Below, piece after piece: positions 18,023-27,676 of a DNA stretch of 64,000 nucleotides. Under the pieces are notes generated by a model, which was not told where the DNA came from, did no database searches, and was given only the letters and a program-made list of their open reading frames with translations. The stretch's first letter is position 1; each line of letters begins with the position of its first letter. The stretch spans positions 1,467,192 through 1,531,191 of the forward strand of contig CAVTPD010000003.1 in the NCBI GenBank assembly GCA_963736575.1, read 5' to 3'. This DNA comes from CAVTPD01 sp963736575. Its GTDB lineage: Bacteria; Bacteroidota; Bacteroidia; Cytophagales; JAAEPT01. The translations under genes were made by a program, and so were the position numbers.

Positions 18023-19348
18023 ATGGATAGGAACTTAACATTGATTCAATTTTTTCATTGGTATTACCCAAATGATGGATCACTATGGAAACACTTTAAA
18101 GACCAACAAAACTACTTAGAGGATTTAGGCATTAATATGGTTTGGTTACCACCCCCTTGTAAAACCGAAGACGGTATTAATGGCGTTGGTTACGGAAGTT
18201 ACGATTTGTTTGATTTAGGCGAGTTTGATCAAAAAGGTACGGTAAGAACCAAGTACGGAACAAGACAAGAATTATTAGAGGCAATAGACTCGGCACACCA
18301 GAAGAAAATGCAGGTCTTGCTAGACGCCGTTTTAAACCACAAGGGCGGTGGGGATGAAACCGAACGGGTGAATGCCTATAAGGTTAATCCGGATAATAGA
18401 ACCGAAACCATATCTGAGGTTTTTGAAATAGAAGCCTTTACTAAATTTACTTTTCCCGGTAGAAGGGGGAAGTATTCCAAATTTATATGGGATTTCACCT
18501 GTTTTTCTGGCGTAGACTACGATAATTTAAGTGGGGAAACGGGAGTTTACTGCTTGCTGAATCCGCATGGTGATGACTGGGAGGAAGTAACCAGTAAGGA
18601 AAAAGGCAATTTTGACTATTTAATGTACAGCGACATTGATTTTAGAAATAACGCTGTGCGCGATGAGATTAAATATTGGGCAGAATGGATGATTACCGAA
18701 AACAAATTTGATGGTTTTAGATTTGATGCCGTTAAACATATGCCTTCTTTTTTCTTTAACGAATTTTTGGATCACATAAGAGGTAAGCTGGGCAGAGACT
18801 TCTTTGGGGTGGCAGAATTCTGGGAAAACGATGTTAGAAACCTCAGTAAATTTATGGATGAGACCGAAGGTAGAATGCATATGTTTGATGCTCCTCTGCA
18901 TTATAACTTTCATCTGGCTTCTCTAGTAGGTAATCATTTTGACATGAGGAAGATTTTTGATAATACGCTAACTCAGTTAAATCCATTGCGTAGTGTAACG
19001 CTAGTTGAAAATCACGATTCTCAGCCTTTGCAAGCCCTTGAGTCTACCATAGATTATTGGTTTAAACCCTTGGCGTATGCCATGATGCTCTTAAGGACAG
19101 ATGGTTTACCCTGCGTTTTTTATGCCGATTTATATGGGGCAAAATATACCGACAAAGGTTCAGATGGACAGGATTATGACATTGAGATGGTTAAAGTACA
19201 ACACATTGATGAATTAATAAAAGTAAGAAAAGACTTGGCTTATGGTTATGAAATCAATTATTTAGATCACGATACGTGTGTGGGTTGGGTAAGACATGGT
19301 CTAGATGAATTCCCCAATTCTGGTATAGCGGTAGTTTTAAGTAACGGA
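18023..19348 (+). CDS. Alpha-amylase (GH13), 3' end lost at the joint
   Basis: Some 442 codons of a cytoplasmic-type alpha-amylase remain. No signal peptide is present. The four GH13 regions are visible: DAVLNHKGG (101-109), GFRFDAVKH with nucleophile D235, GVAEFWE with acid/base E265, and VENHDS with D332. The family usually runs to ~480 residues, so the C-terminal beta domain is cut. The last amylase-like residues are VVLSNG; from the next codon the DNA is GC-rich transposase sequence. The enzyme would hydrolyse internal alpha-1,4 glucan bonds. Confidence 0.9.
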
Positions 19349-19358
19349 CATCCGCTTT
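19340..19358. other. Composition break: joint between Bacteroidota-like and alphaproteobacterial DNA
   Basis: Within these bases the coding sequence changes from AT-rich amylase (ending AGTAACGG) to GC-rich IS630 transposase (CATCCGCTTTCTCAACC). Neither gene has an end here. Everything left reads as flavobacterial and everything right as alphaproteobacterial. I see no inverted repeat or insertion-sequence end at the break. Confidence 0.85.
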
Positions 19359-19722
19359 CTCAACCGGCTCGAGCGCGAGATCCCGGCGGGGAAGGTCGTC
19401 CACGTGATCCTCGACAACTACGCCGCGCATAAGAAGGACAAGGTCCGCGACTGGCTCGCCCGGCACCCTCGCTGGACGTTTCACTTCACGCCGACATCGT
19501 CGTCCTGGCTGCAACGCCGTCGAGGGCTTCTTTGCCAAGCTCACACGCCGACGTCTCAAGCACGGCGTCTTCCGCTCGGTCTGCGACCTCCAGGCGGCGA
19601 TCAACCGCTTCGTCGCCGAGCACAACGAAGGCGAGGCCAAGCCATTCGTCTGGCGTGCCGATCCCGACGCCATCATCGCCGCGCGAAATCGAGGGTTCCA
19701 AACGTTGGAATCAATCCACTAG
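19349..19722 (+). mobile_element. IS630-family transposase, C-terminal part, frameshifted
   Basis: The frame reads IRFLNRLEREIPAGK, then HVILDNYAAHK (second D of the DDE triad) and TPTSSSWL, and after a one-base shift near 19510 NAVEGFFAKLTRRRLKHG (the final E) to FQTLESIH and TAG. The N-terminal ~220 residues and the left IS end are missing because of the joint. IS630 copies are frequent in Rhizobiales, so an identical repeat elsewhere could have guided a mis-join. Confidence 0.85.
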
Positions 19723-19755
19723 AGGTCTAAGCACTAGATCATGCAGAACCCGGGC

Positions 19756-19976
19756 CTAGACGTCCGCCAGCTCCCTTTCGGAAATCTCTCCCTTTCGCGA
19801 GGAATGACGATGTGCAGCTCGTCCGCCTGGCACTCGAACACCACCACTGTTTTTCCAGGCTCGACCGAGATGCCCAGGTTGGCCAGAACTCCATTCGGAT
19901 TATTATGCAGGGCTTTGCGAAACGCAGGATCGCTCCATGCGGTCGCGATGATCTTAGGCGCTGAAAAAAAGCGTTT
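19756..19976 (-). pseudogene. NHLP (nitrile hydratase-like leader) RiPP precursor remnant
   Basis: The minus strand reads IIATAWSDPAFRKAL, then NGVLANLGISVEPGK and DELHIVIPRE. That is the NHLP/nitrile-hydratase-alpha leader pattern (RAWxDxxFKxxLxxDP, then xLaeLGi, then LHlVlP). After a one-base shift near 19792 the frame continues EISERELADV-stop, matching the usual leader end (LSdeELexV) but stopping before the GG cleavage site. An in-frame stop lies at its 5' side (19977-19979) next to homopolymer runs, so the start is unclear. No core peptide and no maturase gene are visible, so it is a remnant or a sequencing-damaged gene. Confidence 0.6.
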
Positions 19977-20143
19977 TTAAGCCGCTCTGTCAGCCGAAGA
20001 TTTTCCGTTGGTCAGTGTTTTAGCACCCTAAGAGTTGCGAACCTCAACGGCGAAACGATTTGCCGCCACCACTTGTCGGGAACGGCGCCGCATCGGTAGT
20101 GTGCCTGGCATGATGCCCCACCCAAAGACGGCACGAGCCTGAC

Positions 20144-21425
20144 ATGACGCCGAGCGCGCAAGACATCCTCGTGGCCGTCGATGACGGCTTTGCCGACCAG
20201 ATCTCGCTCCTGCAAAAGCTGGTCGCGATACCGTCACAGCGCGGCGATGAGCACACGGCGCAGGAGGCCTTCGCGCGGGAGACGCGCAAGCGCGGCTATT
20301 CCACGGAGGTCTTCCCTATCGACCTCGATCTTATACGCGACCATCCCGGTTTCTCGCCCGCCACGATCTCCTACGACAATGTCGTCAACGTCGTCGCCAC
20401 CCACCGGCCGCGGCACGAAACCGGCCGTTCGCTGATCCTCAACGGTCACATGGATGTCGTGCCCACCGGCCCCGTCGACATGTGGTCTCGCTCGCCCTAC
20501 GCCCCGGACATCGATGGCGACTGGCTTTATGGCCGCGGTGCTGCGGACATGAAGGCCGGCCTCACCGCCAATATCGCCGCGCTCGACGCGCTGCGCCGCC
20601 TTGGGCTCCAGCCCGCGGCGACCGTCTACCTCCAGTCCGTCAGCGAGGAGGAGTGCACCGGCAACGGCGCGCTCGCCTGCCATGGCGCGCGGCTACACGG
20701 CGGACGCAGCCATCATTCCCGAGCCCGAGGACGACAAGCTGGTGCGCGCCAACACCGGCGTGCTGTGGTTCCGGATCACGGTCGCCGGCAAGCCCGTCCA
20801 CGTGCGCGATGCGGGTTTGGGCGCCAACGCCATCGAGGCGACATATACCGTCATCCGCGCGCTGCGCGACCTCGAACAGCGCTGGAACGATCTCAAGCGC
20901 GAGCACCGCCACTTCGAAACGCTCGACCACCCCATCAACTTCAATGTCGGCAAGATCGCGGGCGGCGACTGGGCCTCGTCCGTGCCTGCCTGGTGCGCCA
21001 TCGACTGCCGGATCGCCATCTACCCCGGCGTTCCCGCAGCCGAGGCGGCAAGGGAGATCGAGGACGCCGTGATGGCCGCCGCACGCGGCGACGCCTACCT
21101 GTCCAATACGCCGCCAACGATCGAATGGAACGGCTTCTTCGCGCAAGGATACGTACTGCAGGAGGGGTCCGACGCCGAAATCACCCTGGCGAAGGCGCAC
21201 GTCGCCGCCCACCGCGCCCCGCTGGAGTTGTTCGTGACTCCCGGATACCTCGATGGTCGCGTGTTCGTGATCTACCAAGGCATACCATGCCTTGTGTACG
21301 GACCCGTTTCGGACAACATCCATGGCTTCGACGAGCGAGTGAGCCTGTCCTCGCTCCAGAGGGTCACGGGGACGATCGCCCTGTTCATTGCCGAGTGGTG
21401 TGGCGTCGAGCCCGTCACCGGCTGA
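20144..21425 (+). CDS. M20-family deacylase/peptidase (ArgE/DapE type), frameshifted
   Basis: A metal-dependent amidohydrolase of about 427 residues. The first frame holds the metal ligands: H in NGHMDVVP, D in GRGAADMKAG, and the catalytic acid pair in SVSEEECTGNG. Near 20680 the frame shifts and continues with RGYTADAAIIPEPE and the dimerisation domain to IAEWCGVEPVTG. N-acyl amino acid substrates are typical (ArgE/DapE-like); the exact one is unknown. The single shift is most simply a read error. Confidence 0.8.
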
Positions 21426-21467
21426 CAAGCGAGCGGTCGCGGGACCGCATGGGTTGAGGGGATTGTC

Positions 21468-22183
21468 ATGGGAATGGCGTTTCGTCTGGCCATGGTGGTC
21501 GCGGTCGCGATCGCTGTCGCGGGCTTCCTGGCCTGGCCCGGCCTCGACCAGCCCGATGCAAACCCGGCCAGCGCGACAGGGCTTACCGATGCGACCGGCG
21601 CACCGATTGACGATTCGGCCGACTTCCAGGCCGTGCCCGGCATGGCAGGCGGCGCGTCACACGAGCTGGTGCGCTATGATATGCCGGCGCCCTCCACAAC
21701 GCCGGTGCTGCCCGATGGCGTCACCGCATTGACGTTCGTGGACCTGTGGAAAGACGGCACGCTGACGATGCCCAACAAGCCCCGCATCGGCCGCCCGCCC
21801 GACACAGAATTCCCCGCCGGCAGCACCGCCGAAGATATCACGAACTTCTTTCTCGACATCGACGACATGCGCTCGATGCAGCCAATGATCGGCAACGTCC
21901 GCGACGATCTGGACGGTACTCGCGTGCGCATGGCGGGTTACACGACGCCTGTCGGCTTCTCGCAGGATGAGACGGCGTTTCTGCTGGTGCCCGAACTCGG
22001 TGCCTGCATCCACGTGCCCCCGCCCCCGCCCAACCAGATCGTCTACGTCCCCGAACCTAACGGCACTGCGCAGATGTTCGCGCCGGTCTGGGTCACGGGA
22101 ACACTCAGGGTGGACCCGACTCCACCATACTGGCCGATGTCGGATACCGCCTCGACGACGTAAACGTCGAGCCGTACAAGTAG
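21468..22183 (+). CDS. DUF3299 domain exported protein
   Basis: The N-terminus is a hydrophobic anchor or signal (residues 4-23). The C-terminal domain has the DUF3299 signature: LDGTRVRMAGYTTPVGF, then ELGACIHVPPPPPNQIVYV and PVWVTGTLRV. A one-base shift near 22120 moves the last ~22 codons into another frame, ending NVEPYK-stop at 22183, so the shorter stop at 22163 is probably false. The role of DUF3299 is not established; some relatives sit near heme- or copper-linked transport genes, but no such partner is here. Confidence 0.8.
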
Positions 22184-22221
22184 GGTTGGCGCCTTCCCGG
22201 GAACGACCGACGCGCTCGAAC

Positions 22222-22707
22222 TCAGGCGTCCTCGCCGTCAGGGGCTGCAACCTCCTCCAGATCCGCCAGCAGCGTGTGCAAGGCGGCGAGCCGCGTCTCG
22301 CCGTAGCGGGACTTGAGCGCCTCCGCCGTTTTCCGCCAGGAGCATTGCGCCGCCGCCACCGTTGCGTGCCCATGCTCTGTCAAGCTCAACCGACGCTCCC
22401 GACGGTCGTCACCCGGGCAGGTCTGAACGAGGGCGGCCGCCCGCATCCGCTCCACGGTGCGCGACAGCGTCGTCCTGTCCGTGCCGACCCGGTCGGCCAG
22501 CGCGGAGAGCGTCACCGGCGCCTCGCGCTTCAGCGCCGAAAGCACGGCATAAGTGACGATCGACACGCCGTGCTCTGCGAGCGCGGTGTCGTACATGGTG
22601 GTGATCTGCCGGGCGATGCGACGCAGCCGCAAGCAGGTGCACGGCAGCGATCGCGCTTCGTCGGCGCACACCGCCTCTGCAGTCAAGTCCATCGACTTCT
22701 GGTCCAT
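22222..22707 (-). CDS. MarR-family transcriptional regulator
   Basis: The protein of 161 residues has a winged helix: VTLSALADRVGTDRTTLSR as the recognition region and PGDDRRERRLSLTEHG as the wing. MarR proteins bind palindromes as dimers and respond to small aromatic ligands. It is divergent from the thioesterase gene with ~59 bases between starts, so it probably controls that gene and itself. Confidence 0.9.
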   Translation of the reverse strand: MDQKSMDLTAEAVCADEARSLPCTCLRLRRIARQITTMYDTALAEHGVSIVTYAVLSALKREAPVTLSALADRVGTDRTTLSRTVERMRAAALVQTCPGDDRRERRLSLTEHGHATVAAAQCSWRKTAEALKSRYGETRLAALHTLLADLEEVAAPDGEDA

Positions 22708-22766
22708 GGTCCGAATATAGGGTGGCCAAAGCCGGTCCGCACCGGTGCTGCGCCCGGAGATGCACG

Positions 22767-23237
22767 ATGACCGACCATGCCGCCATTACCGCAGAAGACT
22801 TCGCCACGAAGACCGGGCTGGAGCAGCTGCGCGGGCTGATCCGCGGCGGCGAAGGCAGCATCTCGATGGGGAGGACGCTGAATTTCCACCTCGTCTCCGT
22901 CGGGGAAGGAAGCGCCGTGTTCCAGGGCACGCCGACCGGGGCATTCGTCAATCCGGCGGGCGTGGTGCACGGCGGATGGGCATCCACGGTGCTCGACTCG
23001 GCGCTCGGCTGCGCGATCCACACCACTCTCGTCGCTGGCGAGCGCTACACTACTCTGGAGCTGAAGGTGAACCTCACGCGCGGGATCATGCCGGGCATGG
23101 GCCCTTTCACTGCCACAGGCACAGTCCTGACGCGCGGCCGCCGCGTCGCCACCAGCGAGGCGCGCCTCACCGACGCCGTCGGCAAGCTCTACGCCCACGC
23201 CACCACCACATGCCTGATCATGGCACCTGAGCGCTGA
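22767..23237 (+). CDS. PaaI-family hotdog thioesterase
   Basis: The protein of 156 residues has the hotdog core NPAGVVHGGWASTVLDSALG, in which the H-G-G and the helix D are the acyl-CoA binding and catalytic region, followed by TTLELKVNLTRGI. It would hydrolyse acyl- or aryl-CoA esters. The ATG at 22767 is preferred over the GTG at 22722, since the homologous region begins just after it. It faces a divergent marR gene and converges with the MFS gene. Confidence 0.9.
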   Translation: MTDHAAITAEDFATKTGLEQLRGLIRGGEGSISMGRTLNFHLVSVGEGSAVFQGTPTGAFVNPAGVVHGGWASTVLDSALGCAIHTTLVAGERYTTLELKVNLTRGIMPGMGPFTATGTVLTRGRRVATSEARLTDAVGKLYAHATTTCLIMAPER

Positions 23238-23241
23238 TCCC

Positions 23242-24447
23242 TCAGGCGGCGGCCGCCGCGACGAGGCGGGGCGACGGCGCATCCTTGATCGGCAGGTGCA
23301 CGAGCGCGGCGAATAGGCCAAGCCCCACGCCGATCCACCACAGCATGTCGTACGAGCCGGTGCGAGCGTAGATCTGGCCGCCAAGCCAAACGCCCATGAA
23401 CGAGCCGACCTGGTGGGAGAAGAACACCACTCCGAACAGCGTGCCCATGTAGCGCGGTCCGAACATCACCGCGACGAGCCCTGAAGTGAACGGCACGGTC
23501 GACAGCCACAATAATCCCATGACCGATGAGAACACGATGACGCTCATTGTCGAGAGGGGCGTCAGCACGAACGCCGTAATGGCGACCGCCCGCAGGAAGT
23601 AGAGTACCGACAGCGAATAGGACTTCGAATAGCGCTGCCCGATGGCTCCCGCCGCCAGCGATCCCGCCACGTTGAACAGCCCTATCAGCGCGAGCGCCGT
23701 ACCGCTCAGTTCCACCGGCAGCCCGAGATCCTCAAGGTAGGCCGGCATGTGGGCGATGATGAAGGCGACGTGGAAGCCACACACGAAGAAGCCGAACACG
23801 AGAAGCACGTAGCTGCGATAGGAGAACGCCTCCTTCAACGCGGCCCCGAGAGACTGCGGCGCCACGGCCGGGTCGAGCTTCGAGCGCCCCTGCAACGGGA
23901 TCGCGAACACCATGATGAGGAGCGCCAGCCCGGTGAAAATGAGTAGCGTCTCCGCCCAGCCCACTTGCGCCTTCAGGATGGCGCCGAGAGGGCCAAACAG
24001 GAACATGCCAAGCGAACCGGCCGCTGTCCCCAGGCCGAAGGCCAATGACCGCCGTGCCGGCGTGATCCTGCGCCCGAACGCGGCGATGACAATCGTGAAC
24101 GAGCTCGCCGCCATGCCGAAGCCGAGCACGACACCGAACAGCAGATGGAACCCGAGCGTCGACTCGACGTAGACCGTGCCGAGCAGCCCGATGGTGTAGA
24201 GCGCGCCGCCGATCCACAGCACGAGCATCGTTCCGTAACGGTCCGCCATCGCGCCGAACAGCGGTTGGCCGATGCCCCAGACGAGATTCTGCAACGCAAA
24301 CGCCAAGGCGAAATCCGCTCGGCCAAAATCGCGTGCTGCGACGATGTCGGTTTGGAACAGGCCGAACGCCGACCGCTCTCCGAGCGAAAGCAGCGCGATG
24401 CCACACCCACATGCCAGGATGAGGGGGACGGGAAACGTGCGGGCCAT
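23242..24447 (-). CDS. MFS transporter
   Basis: About twelve membrane helices in 401 residues. The loop 2-3 motif appears as GQPLFGAMADRYGTM (GxxxDRxG), and a similar one follows in the second half (GAIGQRYSKS). A strong Shine-Dalgarno (GAGGAGG) lies seven bases before the ATG at 24447, so that start is chosen over the GTG two codons upstream. The sequence resembles oxalate/formate-antiporter-like or monocarboxylate carriers. Substrate unknown. It is convergent with the thioesterase gene. Confidence 0.9.
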   Translation of the reverse strand: MARTFPVPLILACGCGIALLSLGERSAFGLFQTDIVAARDFGRADFALAFALQNLVWGIGQPLFGAMADRYGTMLVLWIGGALYTIGLLGTVYVESTLGFHLLFGVVLGFGMAASSFTIVIAAFGRRITPARRSLAFGLGTAAGSLGMFLFGPLGAILKAQVGWAETLLIFTGLALLIMVFAIPLQGRSKLDPAVAPQSLGAALKEAFSYRSYVLLVFGFFVCGFHVAFIIAHMPAYLEDLGLPVELSGTALALIGLFNVAGSLAAGAIGQRYSKSYSLSVLYFLRAVAITAFVLTPLSTMSVIVFSSVMGLLWLSTVPFTSGLVAVMFGPRYMGTLFGVVFFSHQVGSFMGVWLGGQIYARTGSYDMLWWIGVGLGLFAALVHLPIKDAPSPRLVAAAAA

Positions 24448-24550
24448 CGGCACCTCCTCGCAGCATCATCGCCGCATCGGCGACGCCGGCAGGTGGCTTA
24501 CGCCGGGTTAGGTGCCGTGGCAACTGTAGGCGTGGCGGGTCTGGGGCGCG

Positions 24551-25723
24551 TCAGGTCCAGTCGCCGTTGCGCGTCATGTAGAAGATGTGCCGGTCGATGG
24601 TCTTCAGCCGCGTCATGACGTGCGCCCAGCGTGGGCTCACGCGGGTGGCGTGGTAGTGCGTGGAGGCGCCGACATCCGGCAGCCAAGCCTCGCCTGAGGT
24701 GTAGGACTTTGCGATCGTCATGGCCTTGTCCCAAGCCTCGGGATCGCGCACCGTGTCCTTGACCCTGTCGCAGGCGAAGGTGAACTGGCATCGATTGTAC
24801 CACTTGCGGTTCTGGAAGACGACGCCGCAGACATCGTCCGGATAGGCGGGGTTCTTGACCCGGTTGATCACGACCTGCGCCACCGCGGCTTGCCCCATGT
24901 CGCTCTCGCCGCGGGCCTCGAAGTAGACGGCCTGGGCGAGACACTTCACGGACGCCTCGCTGGTGATGCCCTTCGGGAGCGGGCGGTCGGACCACCAGTG
25001 GTCGCGGCCGTTGCCGGCGACGCCGTGGGGGGGGTCGGCAGCCTCACCCTCCCCCTCCCCGGTCAGCAGCATCTGGAACGGCGTCTCGATTGTAACGCGG
25101 TCGGGGGCGTAGGCGGACATCATCGAGGTGAGGGCTGCGGCGGCGACGGCGCGGGAGGCGGTGCCCTGCGCGGCGGGCTCGGCCGCATTGTCCGGGTCGG
25201 CGGCGGGGGCCATGGCGCGGACGAAGGCGACGCGGGGGAGCTGGCTGGTGTCGGTCTCGGCGAGCAGGCCGGGCAGGTGGACGACGCTGCCGCGCTGGCC
25301 GGGGTCGGACATGGCGACGGCGGTGAGGCGGCTGTCGCCCTTGTGGCGCGGCGTTTCGCGGGTGGCGTCGGCGAGGGCGGCGACCGGCGCGTTGCCCGCG
25401 GCGATGTGGGGGGAAAGGGCGATGCCGGGGTCCGGGGCCTTGAGCGCGGCGACCCAGGAGGGCGCCTCGTGGAAGGCGGCGAGGACGCTCTGGTCGCCGG
25501 TCCCGCCGTGGCTGCCGAGGACGAGGGCGCCCGCGAGGACCGTGAGCGCCGCGAGGCGCCGGCCCCGGCCCCGGCGCGATCGCACCCGCGCCGGGGGGAG
25601 GTAGAGGCCGCCCGCGATGGTGGTGCGCGGGCGGTGGAGGGTGGCGACGTCGGCCACGCGGGGCCGGCGGTCGGGGTCCTGCGGGACGTGGATGCCGCGC
25701 GGAACGTAGATGGACTTGCTCAC
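24551..25723 (-). CDS. SleB-type cell wall hydrolase
   Basis: The C-terminal domain (last ~130 residues) is a SleB/Hydrolase_2 domain: CLAQAVYFEARGES carries the catalytic E, followed by AVAQVVINRVKNPAYPDDVC and STHYHATRVSP. The N-terminal 250 residues hold one hydrophobic anchor (RLAALTVLAGALVLGS) and a low-complexity linker. Start is uncertain: the GTG at 25723 (SKSIYVPRG) is favoured over the longer frame to 25852. It probably cleaves peptidoglycan during envelope growth. Confidence 0.85.
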   Translation of the reverse strand: MSKSIYVPRGIHVPQDPDRRPRVADVATLHRPRTTIAGGLYLPPARVRSRRGRGRRLAALTVLAGALVLGSHGGTGDQSVLAAFHEAPSWVAALKAPDPGIALSPHIAAGNAPVAALADATRETPRHKGDSRLTAVAMSDPGQRGSVVHLPGLLAETDTSQLPRVAFVRAMAPAADPDNAAEPAAQGTASRAVAAAALTSMMSAYAPDRVTIETPFQMLLTGEGEGEAADPPHGVAGNGRDHWWSDRPLPKGITSEASVKCLAQAVYFEARGESDMGQAAVAQVVINRVKNPAYPDDVCGVVFQNRKWYNRCQFTFACDRVKDTVRDPEAWDKAMTIAKSYTSGEAWLPDVGASTHYHATRVSPRWAHVMTRLKTIDRHIFYMTRNGDWT

Positions 25724-25915
25724 CGGTGAACGGCGGGCGAACCCGGCAGGAAGGTCAGCCAGACGCACCAAGCATACTCCTCGACTCGCGAGGGAGGACA
25801 GGGTCCCCCGAACTCGAGGGCCGCGGCGCGCCGCGGAACGCGACAATTGCATTGGTTCAAGTTGTGCGAGTCGGGCCTTAAGCCGAGGTAAATCCGGCTT
25901 GCCAAATGCGACGAA

Positions 25916-26374
25916 TCACTTGACCGGCTTGTGGGCCTCCACCATCCAGCGGGCCCGGTCGAGGGCGCGGATCGTCTCGGTGAAGAGGTCCGCGGTGCCC
26001 TCGTCGCCGGCCTCGGACGCATCGTCGATGGCCTCGCGGCAGGTCTTCGCGTAGGCGGCGAGCGACCCGGTGAGCGCGTCGACGTGCTCGGACGGGGTGA
26101 CGGCGTCGAGCGGGTATTTCGGCAGGCGCGAGCTTTGCGCCGCGACGGAAATGGTGCCTTCGGTGTGCCCGCCGAGGAGCTGGAGGCGCTCGGCCATCAG
26201 GTCCACCTTCTCGTCGACCATGGTGTAGATGGTCTCGAACAGCTCGTGCAGGCCGATGAAGTTGGGGCCGCGCAGCGTCCAGTGCGCCTGGCGCACATGG
26301 TAGAACAGGTCGATCCCGTCGGCGACGTTCTGCTGCAACAGCGCGGTCATGGCCTGACGCGTCTGTTCGGGCAT
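25916..26374 (-). CDS. dps: Dps-family DNA-binding ferritin
   Basis: The protein of 152 residues has the Dps ferroxidase signature: QAHWTLRGPNFIGLHELFE (H and the later D/E ligands), then MVDEKVDLMAERLQLLGG. Dps dodecamers bind and oxidise iron with peroxide and protect DNA in stationary phase. The upstream region to 27000 holds no gene and has a long inverted repeat. Confidence 0.9.
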   Translation of the reverse strand: MPEQTRQAMTALLQQNVADGIDLFYHVRQAHWTLRGPNFIGLHELFETIYTMVDEKVDLMAERLQLLGGHTEGTISVAAQSSRLPKYPLDAVTPSEHVDALTGSLAAYAKTCREAIDDASEAGDEGTADLFTETIRALDRARWMVEAHKPVK

Positions 26375-27000
26375 GTCGATGCTGGTCGGGTATCATGGGG
26401 GCTCCTTTGTTCGTTCCACAGCAACGCACGAACGCGGGCGGACGTTCGGTGGCGGCCGCAGGGCGGTTCGCGCGGATCGCCGCAGCGCGTGGCCCCGGGC
26501 GCGCGCGTGCGTTCCCGCGCCTTTCGGCCGGGGTGCGGGGGATCGGCGGGACGCGTGAGCGCAACCCGGTTGGTAGTAGTGAGGTTGCCCTCACGCGTCC
26601 CGCCCCGGCTTTTCGCGGGCAAGGTCGGGTTGGTCCCGCGCCCGGTTGCCCGGGCGTCCGCCGCGAGGACCTCGGGCGGTGCCCTTGGTGTCGTCGCGTC
26701 CCGGCCGAAACCGGGATCGGACGCGTCCTCGACGTGTGCCTTCGGGCGAAACCCTCTGGCGTGCGGACCCTGACCCGGTCCACCGGCGGCGCGGGGGTCC
26801 GTTATCCCCCTCGGCGCACGGCCACCAGGCCCCCGAGGCTCGCGGCGGACGGTCCGGCACGCCTCCCCCTTGCCTCGGGCGACGGGGGGATGATGGCATG
26901 GGGTTTGGGGGCGGGGATTAGGTGTAGGGTCGGCTTGTGGGGGGCTTTGTGTGGGCCTAGGTTAGTCCGGTGACTTAGTCCATGAATTTGGGGCACGGGC
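26375..27000. other. Geneless GC-rich interval with inverted repeats
   Basis: No frame here has family similarity or coherent composition on either strand. It contains a 22-base inverted repeat (26545-26604) and a smaller one, CGCCCGG-TTGC-CCGGGCG (26639-26656). It should also hold the dps promoter and the promoter of the toxin-antitoxin pair. Confidence 0.5.
26545..26604. repeat. Long inverted repeat (22-base stem)
   Basis: GGCGGGACGCGTGAGCGCAA plus CC on the left is complementary to GGTTGCCCTCACGCGTCCCG plus CC on the right, with one mismatch and a 16-base loop. It could be a terminator for neither adjacent gene (both point away), a palindromic repeat or a structured RNA. Confidence 0.7.
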
Positions 27001-27259
27001 ATGGCGACGACGGTCAACGTTCACGAGGCGAAGACGCGGTTCTCCAAGCTGTTGGCCGAGGCCGAGGCCGGGAACGAGGTGGTGATCTCCCGGTGCGGGC
27101 AAGCCTGTGGCGCGGCTGGTGCCGCTGGAGGCGCCGGCCAAGCCGAAGCGGCAGCCGGGGCGCTTCAAGGGGCAGGTCGCGTTGACCGACGCGTTCTTCG
27201 AGCCGCTGCCGGAAGACGAGCTTCGGCTTTGGGAGGGACGCGGCGACGAGGAGGACTGA
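27001..27259 (+). CDS. Phd/YefM-type antitoxin, frameshifted
   Basis: The N-terminus (TTVNVHEAKTRFSKLLAEAE, then GNEVVISR) is the classic Phd/YefM DNA-binding domain. A one-base shift near 27095 separates it from the C-terminal toxin-binding tail (GRFKGQVALTDAFFEPLPED). The stop overlaps the start of the toxin gene (TGATG). It should fold with the PIN toxin and repress its own promoter. Confidence 0.85.
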
Positions 27260-27645
27260 TGCGCCTCCTCCTCGACACTCATGCGGTAATCTGGTGGTTC
27301 GGCGACACGTCGAAGCTGGGGCGGACGGCGTACGCGGCGATGCTGGACGAGGCGAACGAGATCATCGTTTCGGCCGCGTCGCTGTGGGAGATGGCGACCA
27401 AGCACCGGCTCGGCAAGCTGCCCGAGGCCGAGCGCCTGATGGCCGACCCCATCCGCTATATCGGCGAGGAAGGGTTCGTTTCGCTGCCGGTGGACCCGGA
27501 CCACGCGCTGCGGGCCGGGCGGCTGCCGGGGCCGCATCGCGATCCGTTCGACCGGCTGCTGATCGCGCAGGCCCACGCGGAGGGGCTGGTGGTGGTGACG
27601 CGGGATGCGGTGTTTGAGGGGTATGGGGTTAGTGTGGTTTGGTGA
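27259..27645 (+). CDS. vapC: VapC-type PIN-domain toxin
   Basis: The protein of 128 residues has PIN-domain acids D6 (LLDTH), E44 (SLWEMATK), D95 and D98 (RDPFDRLL) and D116 (VTRD). VapC toxins are Mg-dependent RNases, often cutting tRNA. Translation is coupled to the antitoxin by a one-base overlap. Confidence 0.9.
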   Translation: MRLLLDTHAVIWWFGDTSKLGRTAYAAMLDEANEIIVSAASLWEMATKHRLGKLPEAERLMADPIRYIGEEGFVSLPVDPDHALRAGRLPGPHRDPFDRLLIAQAHAEGLVVVTRDAVFEGYGVSVVW

Positions 27646-27676
27646 TATTAACCTGTTTATGAAAATGTGAGCGAAC

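Noticed and set aside
19741..19980. Plus-strand frame of 79 codons after the IS630 remnant
   Set aside because: The opposite strand carries the recognisable NHLP leader pattern; the plus frame is its shadow.
24890..25729. Long Gly-rich plus-strand frame (279 codons)
   Set aside because: It is the antisense of the SleB hydrolase gene; its composition follows from GC-rich codons.
26395..26973. Overlapping frames on both strands in the interval upstream of dps
   Set aside because: They are Arg/Gly/Pro-rich, match no family, and compete with each other; no Shine-Dalgarno supports any of them.
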